Under the pieces are notes generated by a model, which worked only from the letters and a program-made list of their open reading frames with translations, made no database searches and was not told the DNA's origin. Positions 39,244 to 48,447 of a stretch of 64,000 nucleotides of DNA are shown piece by piece (within the stretch, counting starts at the first letter, position 1; every line of letters starts with the position of its first letter). Source of the DNA: an uncultured Bacilli bacterium (GTDB lineage: Bacteria; Bacillota_I; Bacilli_A; RF39; UBA660). A program made the position numbers and the translations under genes. The DNA lies in contig CAKOXP010000004.1 in NCBI GenBank assembly GCA_934130175.1, forward strand, positions 31,900-95,899. Direction: 5' to 3'.

Positions 39244-41880
39244 ATGAAATATGTATATTCATTTGATGAAGGAAATAAAGATATGCGTAATACTCTAGGG
39301 GGCAAAGGAGCTAATCTTGCTGAAATGACAGCATTAAATCTTCCTGTTCCAAGAGGGTTTACAGTATCAACAGATGCTTGTATTAAATATTATACTGATA
39401 ATGAAACTTTAAGTAGTGAAATAGTTAGTGAAATATATGAAAAATTAGAGGAACTAGAAATTAAAACTGGTAAAAAGTTAGGGGATTTAGAAAATCCATT
39501 ACTAGTATCAGTTAGAAGTGGTGCAAGGGCATCAATGCCTGGAATGATGGATACCATTTTAAATCTTGGTATGAATGATGAAGTTTGTGAAAGTATTGCG
39601 AAAAAGACTAATAATTTCCGTTTTGCATACGATTCTTATCGTAGATTTATTCAGATGTTTGCAGACGTTGTTATGAGTTTTCCTAAAGAAGACTTTGAAT
39701 ATTTATTTGATTCTATTAAAGAGAAAAAACATATTGTTAATGATACGGATTTAACAAGTGATGATTTATTAGAAATAATTAATGAATATAAGATGCAATA
39801 TAAAAAACATGCAGGAGTTGATTTTCCAACTGATCCTAAATTTCAACTATTAGAAGCAGTAAAAGCCGTATTTAGAAGTTGGAATAATGACCGAGCAATT
39901 ACATATCGTAAGCTAAATGATATTCCATCAAGTTGGGGTACAGCCGTTAATGTCCAAGAAATGGTTTATGGTAATATGGGAAACACCTCAGGTACAGGAG
40001 TTGCATTTACTAGAAATCCTGCAACTGGAGAAAAGAAATTATTTGGTGAATATTTAATAAATGCTCAAGGAGAGGATGTAGTTGCTGGTATTCGTACACC
40101 TCAAAGTATTGAAACATTAAAAGATATTATGCCAGAATGTTACAGTGAATTTGAACGTATTTGTAAAGTGTTAGAAGATCATTATAAAGATATGCAAGAT
40201 ATGGAGTTTACTATTGAAAATGGAAAATTATTTATGCTTCAAACAAGAAATGGTAAGAGAACTGCTCAAGCTGCTATTAAAATTGCTGTTTCATTAGTAA
40301 ACGAAGGATTAATTGATAAAAATACTGCTTTAACAAGAGTAGAAGCAAAAAGTCTAGACCAATTATTACACCCAGTCTTTAATGAAGAAGAATTAAAGAA
40401 AGCTAAAGTTATTGCTAAAGGACTTGCGGCATCCCCTGGAGCAGCAACAGGAAAACTTTATTTTTCAGCTAGTGATGCCTTAAAAGCTTATAAAGCTGGA
40501 GAAGAAAAAGTTTTGTTAGTTCGTCGTGAAACTTCTCCTGAAGATATTGAAGGAATGAATATCGCACAAGGTATATTAACTATTCATGGTGGTATGACAT
40601 CACATGCCGCAGTTGTAGCTCGTGGTATGGGTAAATGTTGTATTACAGGTTGCAGTAACTTAATTATAGATGAAGCTAAAAAAACAATCACAACAGAATC
40701 TTTAGAAACTTTTAAAGAAGGAGATTTTATTAGTTTAGATGGTTCAACTGGTAATGTTTATGGAACTTCTATTAAAACAGAAGATGCAAAGATATCAGGA
40801 GATTTTGAAACATTTATGAGTTGGGCAGATGAAGTTAGAACTCTTGGTGTAAAAGTAAATGCTGACACTAAAGAAGAAGCAACAGTTGCTAGAAATTTCG
40901 GTGCCGAAGGAATTGGTCTATGTCGTACAGAGCACATGTTCTTTGAACCTACTAGAATCTTTAACTTTAGAAAAATGATAGTAGCATCGACTAAAGAAGA
41001 ACGTGAAAAAGCTCTAAACGATATTCTTCCATACCAAAGAGATGATTTTTATAATCTTATGAAAGTAATGGAAGGATATGATGTTACAATAAGATTTTTA
41101 GATCCACCATTACATGAATTTTTACCAAAAACGAACAAAGATATCAATGAACTTGCTCATGCTCTAAAACTTTCATTTGATGAGTTAAAACAAAGAATAG
41201 AGTCATTAAAAGAATTTAATCCAATGATGGGACATCGTGGTTGTAGACTTGACGTTACTTATCCTGAAATTGCTGCAATGCAAACAAAAGCTGTGATTGA
41301 AGCTGCAATTTTATTGGAAAAAGAAAATATTAAAGCAACTCCTGAAATAATGATTCCATTAATTGGGGATGTAAATGAGTTAAAATATGTTAAGAATATC
41401 ATAAAAGAAGAAGCTGATAAATTAATTAATGATGCTAATTCTCATATCGAGTATAAGATTGGTACTATGATTGAACTTCCTAGAGCTTGCTTAATTGCTG
41501 ATAGTATAGCAAAAGAAGCTGAATTCTTTAGTTTTGGTACTAATGATTTAACTCAATTAACTTATGGTTTTTCAAGAGATGATGCTTCTAAATTCTTAAA
41601 AGATTACTACAGCAAAAATATTTTTGAATCTGATCCTTTCGCAACAATAGATGAAGAAGGTGTTGGTTCACTTGTAAAAATGGCTGTAGATAAAGGAAAA
41701 TCTGTTAGAAAAGACATTAGTTTAGGAATATGTGGTGAACACGGAGGAGATCCAAAAACAATCGACTTTTGTAATAGAGTAGGACTTACTTATGTTTCAT
41801 GTAGTCCATATAGAATTCCTGTAGCACGTCTTGCTGCAGCTCAAGCTGCAATAAAAACAAAAAATGATGTTTTATGCTAA
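39244..41880 (+). CDS. ppdK: Pyruvate, phosphate dikinase
   Basis: The 878-residue enzyme is full length. It has the N-terminal ATP-grasp domain ('GGKGANLAEMTALNLPVPRG', 'VSVRSGARASMPGMMDTILN'), the phosphohistidine domain with 'HGGMTSHAAVVARGMGK' (catalytic His near 450), and the C-terminal PEP/pyruvate barrel ('GTNDLTQLTYGFSRDDASKF', 'GICGEHGGDPK'). It interconverts PEP and pyruvate with ATP/AMP and PPi/Pi, giving PPi-linked glycolysis or gluconeogenic PEP formation in fermenters. It is monocistronic with AGAGGAGG as ribosome binding site. Confidence 0.98.
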   Translation: MKYVYSFDEGNKDMRNTLGGKGANLAEMTALNLPVPRGFTVSTDACIKYYTDNETLSSEIVSEIYEKLEELEIKTGKKLGDLENPLLVSVRSGARASMPGMMDTILNLGMNDEVCESIAKKTNNFRFAYDSYRRFIQMFADVVMSFPKEDFEYLFDSIKEKKHIVNDTDLTSDDLLEIINEYKMQYKKHAGVDFPTDPKFQLLEAVKAVFRSWNNDRAITYRKLNDIPSSWGTAVNVQEMVYGNMGNTSGTGVAFTRNPATGEKKLFGEYLINAQGEDVVAGIRTPQSIETLKDIMPECYSEFERICKVLEDHYKDMQDMEFTIENGKLFMLQTRNGKRTAQAAIKIAVSLVNEGLIDKNTALTRVEAKSLDQLLHPVFNEEELKKAKVIAKGLAASPGAATGKLYFSASDALKAYKAGEEKVLLVRRETSPEDIEGMNIAQGILTIHGGMTSHAAVVARGMGKCCITGCSNLIIDEAKKTITTESLETFKEGDFISLDGSTGNVYGTSIKTEDAKISGDFETFMSWADEVRTLGVKVNADTKEEATVARNFGAEGIGLCRTEHMFFEPTRIFNFRKMIVASTKEEREKALNDILPYQRDDFYNLMKVMEGYDVTIRFLDPPLHEFLPKTNKDINELAHALKLSFDELKQRIESLKEFNPMMGHRGCRLDVTYPEIAAMQTKAVIEAAILLEKENIKATPEIMIPLIGDVNELKYVKNIIKEEADKLINDANSHIEYKIGTMIELPRACLIADSIAKEAEFFSFGTNDLTQLTYGFSRDDASKFLKDYYSKNIFESDPFATIDEEGVGSLVKMAVDKGKSVRKDISLGICGEHGGDPKTIDFCNRVGLTYVSCSPYRIPVARLAAAQAAIKTKNDVLC

Positions 41881-41883
41881 ATT

Positions 41884-41916
41884 AAACTAAGATAGAAATA
41901 TCTTAGTTTTACTTTA
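41884..41916 (+). terminator. Intrinsic terminator of ppdK
   Basis: An 11-bp stem AAACTAAGATA (41884-41894) / TATCTTAGTTT (41899-41909) with a GAAA loop, then T-rich sequence. Confidence 0.85.
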
Positions 41917-41975
41917 CTTTAATTTTTGCTAATAAAAATATTATATAATTAATTCTACCTTTAAGAAAAAATTGA

Positions 41976-41984
41976 TGTTATAAT
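41976..41984 (+). promoter_or_regulatory. Extended -10 promoter of the radical SAM cluster
   Basis: TG-T-TATAAT at 41976-41984. A second TATAAT at 42000-42005 could also serve. The four genes that follow are tightly spaced and probably one transcript. Confidence 0.5.
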
Positions 41985-42024
41985 TAAGTAAGATGATAGT
42001 ATAATTTATGTATGAGGTGATTTT

Positions 42025-43980
42025 GTGAGAAAATATAAAAACTATTTATTATTTGTGAGTCTATTTTTTATGCCAACTATAGTCTATGCAAGTTCTGGTG
42101 ATAATTCTTTTTCACTTATAACAGCTTTAGGAATCGAAGCGTTTATTTCTATTCATATGTCAATGTTTTTCCTATTGCCACTTGCTGAACTTATCTCCTT
42201 TGAAAAGAAAAAAGAAATATTTTGGAGAATGTTTATTTTAAGGGTAGTAATATTGTTATTTTGTGACTTCTTTATCTCAACATATATAGCAATATTTGAC
42301 TGTATCTTTGTATTTGTAGGTGCTTTTATCATATACCCTATTGCTCTTGCGATAAAAAAGGCAATTGATAGTCGAAGTAACAAAGTATTCACTTCTTCCA
42401 TAACTAATACTATATCAAGTCAGAAAGATATTAAAAATAACGAGGTTATGACTTGTGCCAAGTGTGGTGAAAAACTAGAACCTCCATATAATTTTTGTGG
42501 TAAATGTGGTGCTAAAATAGAAGAAGTTCAAACCATTGAAATCAAAGAAAAAACAAATACAGTTAAGGTATCAGATTTCGAGCCAATCTACGCTAAATCT
42601 GAAGATGAGGTATTAGAAGATTTTATCAATAAAGAAATGAAAAAAGCCAACTTTGAGATAGATAAGAAATTAGTTCCAAAAGAAGTAGTAAAAAGAAGAA
42701 GCATATTAAGTATTCTTTTTGCAATTTTACTTTTTGTATCTATTTCTCTAATCTTTTTCCATTTTCCAATCTATACATATATTATTGACCTTATAATACT
42801 AGTTATATTTTACATAATGAGTAAAAAATACAATCTGATTAGTTATTTGAAAAAAGAAGCAAAATCAAGACCAGATGAAAAAATATCAAATATTGTAATG
42901 TCTACAAAAACATCTTTAGTCTATGATAATTATAAAATTTTAAGGGCTGTTTTATGCTTAATCGCAACAGTTGCGCCATTAATTATTTTTAAAGATCCAA
43001 AAATAATGTATGAAAAGCAAGACAATGGTTATGCAGTTAGATTCTATACTTTTGGATTGACAAACTACAAAACAGCTACTATCCCTGAGGTGTATAATAA
43101 TAAGAATGTGATTAGCCTTAGAGGTAATGCTTTTTCTAATATGCCATTTCTAGAAAAAGTAACTTTGCCAGACACAATAGTTGAAATTAGAGGTCAAGCT
43201 TTTAAAAATGATGTAAAACTAACTTCTGTAAATATTCCTAAAGAATTAAAGTATTTAGGTGGTGGTTCTTTTTATAATTGTAAATTAATTAAAAAGATAG
43301 AATTACCAGATACTTTAACATATATGGGAGGTGAGACATTCTATAAAGCCTCAGCTCTAACTAATATCAAATTATCAGAAAACCTAAAAGAAATTAGAGG
43401 AGATTCTTTTGAATATTGTACATCTTTAAAAGAAATAACAATTCCCGACAAGGTAAGTCGAATTGGAGGACATGCTTTTTATGGGGCTTCTTCTTTAGAA
43501 AAAGTAGAGTTAACCGAAGATAGTAGTTTAAAAGAAATAGGATCATCTGCTTTTAGAAGGTGTGACAACCTACATACTATAACTATTCCTAGTGATACTT
43601 ATGTTAATGAAAGAGCCTTTAAAGAAAGTCCAACAGTAGTGAGACATTTTAATCAAGTTGACTATGGCAGTAGTGTTGATAGATTTAACTATGATTATAG
43701 TTCATTTATGCTGTTATATACTAATCAAAAACAGAAAGTAAATGAATATCGTAGCTATGCTAAAGTTAAAGATGCTTATTTAGAACTTGAAAGTGTAGAT
43801 GTATTAGAAGATGGTAATAACTTTAATCTAAAGTATATCAATGGAGATGAAGAAATATCATTTACTTTATCAAAAATGATGCCATATAAAGAAATAAGTG
43901 ATGATTTAGCAGTTGAGGTAGCAAGTGAATATAATTTTTCAAGAGTAGGTAACGTCTCACTAAATATTTATTATAATTAG
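42025..43980 (+). CDS. Membrane protein with zinc ribbon and BspA-type leucine-rich repeats
   Basis: A GTG start (GAGGTG five bases upstream) gives 651 residues. A signal-like segment ('NYLLFVSLFFMPTIVYASSG') and further membrane helices occupy residues 1-115. A zinc ribbon follows ('CAKCGEKLEPPYNFCGKCGA', near 150), then two more helices (about 230-275), another helix near 310, and an extracytoplasmic LRR_5/BspA-type region (about 360-545) with repeats such as 'AFSNMPFLEKVTLPDTIVEI'. The last 100 residues have no motif. Such LRRs bind proteins or host surfaces. The radical SAM gene follows 15 bases later, so the protein may display or export its product; this is inference. Confidence 0.75.
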   Translation: MRKYKNYLLFVSLFFMPTIVYASSGDNSFSLITALGIEAFISIHMSMFFLLPLAELISFEKKKEIFWRMFILRVVILLFCDFFISTYIAIFDCIFVFVGAFIIYPIALAIKKAIDSRSNKVFTSSITNTISSQKDIKNNEVMTCAKCGEKLEPPYNFCGKCGAKIEEVQTIEIKEKTNTVKVSDFEPIYAKSEDEVLEDFINKEMKKANFEIDKKLVPKEVVKRRSILSILFAILLFVSISLIFFHFPIYTYIIDLIILVIFYIMSKKYNLISYLKKEAKSRPDEKISNIVMSTKTSLVYDNYKILRAVLCLIATVAPLIIFKDPKIMYEKQDNGYAVRFYTFGLTNYKTATIPEVYNNKNVISLRGNAFSNMPFLEKVTLPDTIVEIRGQAFKNDVKLTSVNIPKELKYLGGGSFYNCKLIKKIELPDTLTYMGGETFYKASALTNIKLSENLKEIRGDSFEYCTSLKEITIPDKVSRIGGHAFYGASSLEKVELTEDSSLKEIGSSAFRRCDNLHTITIPSDTYVNERAFKESPTVVRHFNQVDYGSSVDRFNYDYSSFMLLYTNQKQKVNEYRSYAKVKDAYLELESVDVLEDGNNFNLKYINGDEEISFTLSKMMPYKEISDDLAVEVASEYNFSRVGNVSLNIYYN

Positions 43981-43995
43981 ATGGAGGCCTTAGAA

Positions 43996-45744
43996 ATGGA
44001 AAACAAATACATACATTTATTATATGTTCCAACAATGGCTTGTAATATGGCTTGTAAGTATTGTTACTTAGAGGATAATACTAAAGATGAATTTATGAAA
44101 CACGATTCTTTAGAAACACTAGATTATGCTATAAAGAAATTCAAAGGTGCCAATGTTATTCCTTTTAATATTTCTCTTCATGGAGGAGAAGTAACGACTC
44201 TTTCTCATGATGAATTTTATAATCTAATTAAATATATTGATACATATTATAATACAAATAAGAAGCTAATTACCAATGCCGGTTTCAAAGTAGGAAGACC
44301 TCATATAAAAACTAATTTATATGGAATAGACAAACATATAGATACAATAAGAGAGTTTAATGTATCTATATCCGGAAGTCTTGATTTGCCTCTTTCATTA
44401 CACGATGAGTACCGAACTACTAAGGGTGGTAAAAAAACTTTAGATAAAATTTTTGAAAACATAAAACTAATGGAAGATATTCCAAATAAAAAGAAAGTTT
44501 CTGCAACTATCTTTAAGGAGCATTATATTCATACTGATGAGATAATTAAAGATATTAAATATTTAAATTCTAATACTTGCCTAGATATGAATGATTTCAA
44601 TTTCATGATTGGTTTTGATTATAATTCAAATGGAATTTTACATCACATTAGTGAAGATGAACAAGTTGATTTTTATAAAAGAATGCATAAAGAATTTGAT
44701 GGTACTGATTTAGATTCTGGTGTGAATGGAGCTTGGTTTGACGAGTTTGGTCCAGACTATTGCTCAAATTGTGATAATTGTGGTGAAAAATTTTTCTTAC
44801 TAGAAAAAAATGGTGATATCTACTCCTGCGTTAGAGGTCAAAAAAATCCTAATTACTATTATGGAAATATTTATAATAACTCAGTAGAAGAGATTCTTAA
44901 TACAGCCTATTTAAAGATTTTCAAAAACCATAACCTTGAGAGATTTAATGAAGACTGTAAGAATTGTGGTTACTTGTATCTATGTAAAACAGGATGCCCT
45001 TTCGTAAAAAACAATTATAATACTAATAAGAGTTATACTTGTAAATTGCAACAACAAATGTATAAAGATAGAAATTATTTAAAAGATAGTTATAATGATG
45101 AATTTGTATATCAGTATATTTCAAAAATGAGATTAGAAGATGCCAGTAAATATATGCCTGAAAAGAATTCTAATAACAACTATCCAAAATTAGAAGAAAT
45201 AATTGCAAAAGATTCCAATTTAAAGTATATATATGATGATGACTCATTTATTTTAAGTATAGATGGAGTTGATTATAAACTAGAGTCACAAATTATAAAG
45301 AAAACAAGGGATATAATCTACATTACACCTAAATCTAAAATAGAAATATATATGAAGAAAAATCTTATAAATAAATTATCAGATTACCCAGAAAATAATT
45401 CATTATATATAATGCTACTTTCTGGATCATTAGTAACATATGGAGATGAAAATAGAACTAAACAAAGACATATTTCAACACTACAAGTATATAAAGGCGT
45501 CCTTGATAAAACCGCTTCATCCAAGAAAGATTATTATAAATATGATATAGCAGGCTTTTTAAAAGAGTATAAAGATATGTATTCTTCTATTAGTCCCAAT
45601 AATATGTTTTTTACAACTTCAAGTTTAAGAGACTATCATTATACAAAGCAAAAAAATAATGCATATTATCATATTCAGGCAATTAATTTGCCATTTCAAA
45701 ATATTGAATTTTATTATTTAGATAAGGAGTTAAAAAATGAATAA
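43996..45744 (+). CDS. Radical SAM/SPASM-type protein, candidate peptide maturase
   Basis: ATG 43996 is 8 bases after GGAGG; the frame from 43981 would start before that site. The 582-residue protein has the radical SAM cluster motif CxxxCxxC as 'TMACNMACKYCYLE' (Cys16, Cys20, Cys23) and 'LHGGEVT' (SAM-binding GGE). A SPASM-like Cys-rich region follows, 'DYCSNCDNCGEKFFLLEKNG', 'SCVRGQ', 'EDCKNCGYLYLCKTGCPFVK', for extra iron-sulfur clusters. A 200-residue C-terminal extension is unassigned. SPASM enzymes commonly install thioether or other crosslinks in ribosomal peptides. The next gene overlaps by 8 bases and encodes a small protein that could be the substrate or partner. Confidence 0.85.
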   Translation: MENKYIHLLYVPTMACNMACKYCYLEDNTKDEFMKHDSLETLDYAIKKFKGANVIPFNISLHGGEVTTLSHDEFYNLIKYIDTYYNTNKKLITNAGFKVGRPHIKTNLYGIDKHIDTIREFNVSISGSLDLPLSLHDEYRTTKGGKKTLDKIFENIKLMEDIPNKKKVSATIFKEHYIHTDEIIKDIKYLNSNTCLDMNDFNFMIGFDYNSNGILHHISEDEQVDFYKRMHKEFDGTDLDSGVNGAWFDEFGPDYCSNCDNCGEKFFLLEKNGDIYSCVRGQKNPNYYYGNIYNNSVEEILNTAYLKIFKNHNLERFNEDCKNCGYLYLCKTGCPFVKNNYNTNKSYTCKLQQQMYKDRNYLKDSYNDEFVYQYISKMRLEDASKYMPEKNSNNNYPKLEEIIAKDSNLKYIYDDDSFILSIDGVDYKLESQIIKKTRDIIYITPKSKIEIYMKKNLINKLSDYPENNSLYIMLLSGSLVTYGDENRTKQRHISTLQVYKGVLDKTASSKKDYYKYDIAGFLKEYKDMYSSISPNNMFFTTSSLRDYHYTKQKNNAYYHIQAINLPFQNIEFYYLDKELKNE

Positions 45745-46093
45745 AGAACCAGTTACATATGCAGAATTAATAAGAAAAAAAAGATGTATTGAATTAACTA
45801 ATTACTATGATTTAACAGAAGAAGATTTAGATAAAATTTATACATTTTTAGAAGAAAATAAAAAAGGAATTGTTAGATGTGGTGATCAAAATATTGCCCT
45901 AGTAGTTAATAACGACATTAAAAATGCCACTTTTATAATCGCAAGTAAAATTTCCTCATCAGTCGATGGAATTGTGATGAGTAACGATGCATTTAAAATA
46001 ATACCACATTATGAACCATCCCCATACGATGGACATAGTGGTGGTTCATCTTCTAATAATAACAATAACAACAATAATAATAACAATAGATAG
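45737..46093 (+). CDS. Small protein with poly-asparagine tail, candidate substrate or partner of the radical SAM enzyme
   Basis: The 118-residue protein begins inside the radical SAM gene (8-base overlap, AAGGAG upstream). Residues 1-90 look like a folded alpha-beta domain ('MNKEPVTYAELIRKKRCIEL', 'IVRCGDQNIALVVNNDIKNA') and the last 28 are a low-complexity tail: 'HYEPSPYDGHSGGSSS', 11 Asn and a final Arg. The Asn run is coded by mixed AAT and AAC. It does not match a known RiPP precursor I recognise and lacks the Cys repeats of CXXX-type substrates. It may be a leader-like recognition domain with a modifiable tail, or a peptide-binding partner. Confidence 0.75.
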   Translation: MNKEPVTYAELIRKKRCIELTNYYDLTEEDLDKIYTFLEENKKGIVRCGDQNIALVVNNDIKNATFIIASKISSSVDGIVMSNDAFKIIPHYEPSPYDGHSGGSSSNNNNNNNNNNNR

Positions 46094-46105
46094 GAGGTAT
46101 AAAAA

Positions 46106-47116
46106 GTGCCATTAATATCTGAAAAGTTTCATGAAGAAAAATTAAAAAAACTTGGTATCAATATCAAAACAAGTTATATAGTTGAAAATAATATTTTAGA
46201 AATGAATACTAATAGTAATCATAATGATAATGTTGTTAAGGGATTAAGATGTAAAAAACAATATTATATTAATAATAAGCTAAAACATGAAGAATTTAAA
46301 TTTGATACTAGAATAGAATATACTTTCCTTTCAAGTAAAGAAGAAGATAAAGAATATAGTTGTCCTAATTGCGGAATGCATTCAAAGCTAAAAGATTTTC
46401 TTGATGGTTGTCCATACTGTGGAACCTGTTTTAACATTGATTATGTAGATAAAGATATGGGAAGCAAATACTACTATGACAGAGTTTTAAGAAATCCAAC
46501 CTATAGATTAGTAACGGCCTTAGTTGATATTATTATCAGTCTATTACTATCATTTCTTTTCATAAGATATACTTCACGTACCTTTAATTCATATGATATA
46601 TCCAAAATTTTTATCTATGGTATGATTTTAGCACTTATTCTTTATTACTTCTTTTATATAATTGATGCTTATATCGTACTTGAACCAATAAAAAGATATA
46701 AAGATAGAGAAAACCAAAAACAAATAGAATTCTTTGACAGAACAAAAATAGATAAAAAAGAATTTTTCAATAATTTAAATTATGAAATAGCAAACAAATA
46801 CTACAATAATTCTGATATTATCGACTATGATATCTTGGATTTTGACAGTTATAATGAATTTATGAAAAATGATTCTTTATATATTTTAGTAAAAGCTTAT
46901 GTAAGAATTGTTAGTTTTAAAAATGATAAATTTATATCTAAGTATATAACCGATACTTATTTATTAAAAAGGGTTAATGATTCTATTGAGTTAAAAGATA
47001 ACGTAAATGTTATAAGCTGTCATAATTGTGGAGCATCTATTGATATTACTAAGAAAGAGTGTGACTATTGTCATTCTAAAGTTAAATATTTCCAAAAATG
47101 GATATTAGAAAAATAA
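46106..47116 (+). CDS. Zinc-ribbon membrane protein with Tim44-like domain
   Basis: A GTG start after AGGAGG gives 336 residues. An N-terminal soluble domain leads to a zinc ribbon ('CPNCGMHSKLKDFLDGCPYC', near 93-112), then two membrane helices (about 135-195), a soluble domain resembling Tim44/TIM44-like folds ('NNLNYEIANKYYNNSDIIDY', 'FMKNDSLYILVKAYVRIVSF'), and a second zinc ribbon at the end ('CHNCGASIDITKKECDYC'). It ends the radical SAM cluster before a terminator and may be a membrane partner that handles the modified peptide; that role is inference. Confidence 0.7.
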   Translation: MPLISEKFHEEKLKKLGINIKTSYIVENNILEMNTNSNHNDNVVKGLRCKKQYYINNKLKHEEFKFDTRIEYTFLSSKEEDKEYSCPNCGMHSKLKDFLDGCPYCGTCFNIDYVDKDMGSKYYYDRVLRNPTYRLVTALVDIIISLLLSFLFIRYTSRTFNSYDISKIFIYGMILALILYYFFYIIDAYIVLEPIKRYKDRENQKQIEFFDRTKIDKKEFFNNLNYEIANKYYNNSDIIDYDILDFDSYNEFMKNDSLYILVKAYVRIVSFKNDKFISKYITDTYLLKRVNDSIELKDNVNVISCHNCGASIDITKKECDYCHSKVKYFQKWILEK

Positions 47117-47137
47117 TTATTATATATATTAAAAGTT

Positions 47138-47163
47138 AAAAGCTAAATCTAGCTTTTTTTTAT
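47138..47163 (+). terminator. Intrinsic terminator of the radical SAM cluster
   Basis: AAAAGCTA (47138-47145), AATC loop, TAGCTTTT (47150-47157), then T run. Confidence 0.8.
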
Positions 47164-47195
47164 TTTTTTGTTTATAATGATAATGGTGATGATAA

Positions 47196-48107
47196 ATGAA
47201 ATTTGTATGTGTTGGACACGCTACTTATGATATTACACTTCCAGTTGAAAATTATCCAGTTGAAAATAAAAAGCAAAGAATAAGTCAAAAGATAGAGTGT
47301 GGGGGAGGTCCTGCTTGTAATGCTAGTTACTTACTTGGTAAATGGAATAGTGATGTTTCATTTGTAGGGGTAGTGGGAAATGATTACTATGGACAACAGA
47401 TAATAAAAGAACTTAATTCAATCGGTGTAAATACAGAGTATGTAGAAAAAAATTCTTCTACTGATACAGATAGTAGCTACATCGTAAGTAACTTAAGTAA
47501 TGGTACCAGAACAATTTTAACTACAAAAAAGAAAGAAATTGCATCTCTTGATAACCCAGTTGATATAACCGATGCATCTTACGTACTAGTAGATGGTGAA
47601 CATTATATAACTGCTAAAGAGGTTCTTCTAAGAAATCCAAAAGCTATTAGTGTTTTAGATGCAGGAAGGTTTACTAAAGAAGTTGTTAGTTTAGGTCAAA
47701 TAGTTAACTATGTGGTTTGTTCTAAAGAATTTGCAGAGAATTTTTCTAAAATTAATGTTGATTACAACAATACAAATTCTATAATAGAAATATATAAAGT
47801 ATTGAAATCATTTTATAAAGATCAAACGGTAATTATTACTTTGGAAGACAAAGGAAGTTTTACTTGTATAAATAATAATTATCATTTGATTCCAAGTATT
47901 AAAGTTAAAACTGTTGATTCTACAGGTGCTGGAGATATATTTCATGGAGCATTTATCTATTTTCTTTCCCAAAATTACCCATTAGAAAAAGTCATTAAAC
48001 TTGCCTCAATTACCTCAGCCTTGTCAGTTACTAAAATAGGTTCAAGATTATCTATTCCTGAATTAGAAGAAGTTTCAAAGGTCTATTCTAATTATGAAAC
48101 TATATAA
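47196..48107 (+). CDS. PfkB-family carbohydrate kinase
   Basis: The 303-residue protein has the PfkB/ribokinase pattern: 'GHATYDITLPVENYP', the GG sugar-binding motif 'IECGGGPACNASYLLGKWNS' and 'GVVGNDYYGQQIIKELNSIG', with the anion-hole and catalytic Asp in 'VKTVDSTGAGDIFHGAFIYF'. It phosphorylates a sugar, nucleoside or similar alcohol; the substrate cannot be assigned. GGTGATG is the ribosome binding site. It overlaps the next Smr gene by 14 bases. Confidence 0.9.
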   Translation: MKFVCVGHATYDITLPVENYPVENKKQRISQKIECGGGPACNASYLLGKWNSDVSFVGVVGNDYYGQQIIKELNSIGVNTEYVEKNSSTDTDSSYIVSNLSNGTRTILTTKKKEIASLDNPVDITDASYVLVDGEHYITAKEVLLRNPKAISVLDAGRFTKEVVSLGQIVNYVVCSKEFAENFSKINVDYNNTNSIIEIYKVLKSFYKDQTVIITLEDKGSFTCINNNYHLIPSIKVKTVDSTGAGDIFHGAFIYFLSQNYPLEKVIKLASITSALSVTKIGSRLSIPELEEVSKVYSNYETI

Positions 48108-48363
48108 TAATTATCCAAAAATAGATCTGCATGGAATAGATAGAGACTATGCTAAAATCTTGGTAAGAGACTTCATAAACGATCAGTATTTTCTAAAGGA
48201 AGAAGCAATTTTAATAATACATGGAATTGGAACCGGTATTGTAAAGAAAGCAGTTCATGAAGAATTAAAGCACAATAAAAAAGTAAAAGAATTTAAACTT
48301 GATAATTTTAATCCTGGATGTACCATTGTCAAATTAAATATAAATAATAACACAAGAAACTAG
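48094..48363 (+). CDS. Smr-domain protein
   Basis: The 89-residue protein is a stand-alone Smr domain: 'PKIDLHGIDRDYAKILVRDF' (LDLHG-type motif, residues 8-13) and 'ILIIHGIGTGIVKKAVHEEL' (HGxGTG motif). Smr domains, known from MutS2 C-termini, are nucleases or nucleic-acid-binding units, recently tied to cleavage of mRNA on stalled ribosomes. It overlaps the PfkB kinase gene, so is translationally coupled to it, though no functional link is evident. Confidence 0.88.
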   Translation: MKLYNNYPKIDLHGIDRDYAKILVRDFINDQYFLKEEAILIIHGIGTGIVKKAVHEELKHNKKVKEFKLDNFNPGCTIVKLNINNNTRN

Positions 48364-48391
48364 TTTTTAGCTTTGTAAAGACTAGTTTTTC
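48357..48391 (+). terminator. Intrinsic terminator
   Basis: AAACTAGT (48357-48364) and ACTAGTTT (48381-48388) form the stem; the loop contains a short CTTT/AAAG pair. T residues follow. Confidence 0.72.
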
Positions 48392-48420
48392 TTGACTTTT
48401 AAAGTGTTTTATGTTAATAT
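48392..48420 (+). promoter_or_regulatory. Promoter of the two-gene surface/membrane operon
   Basis: TTGACT (48392-48397), 17 bases, TAATAT (48415-48420). Confidence 0.6.
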
Positions 48421-48447
48421 ATATAAGCAATTAAGGGGGTAGGTTAT

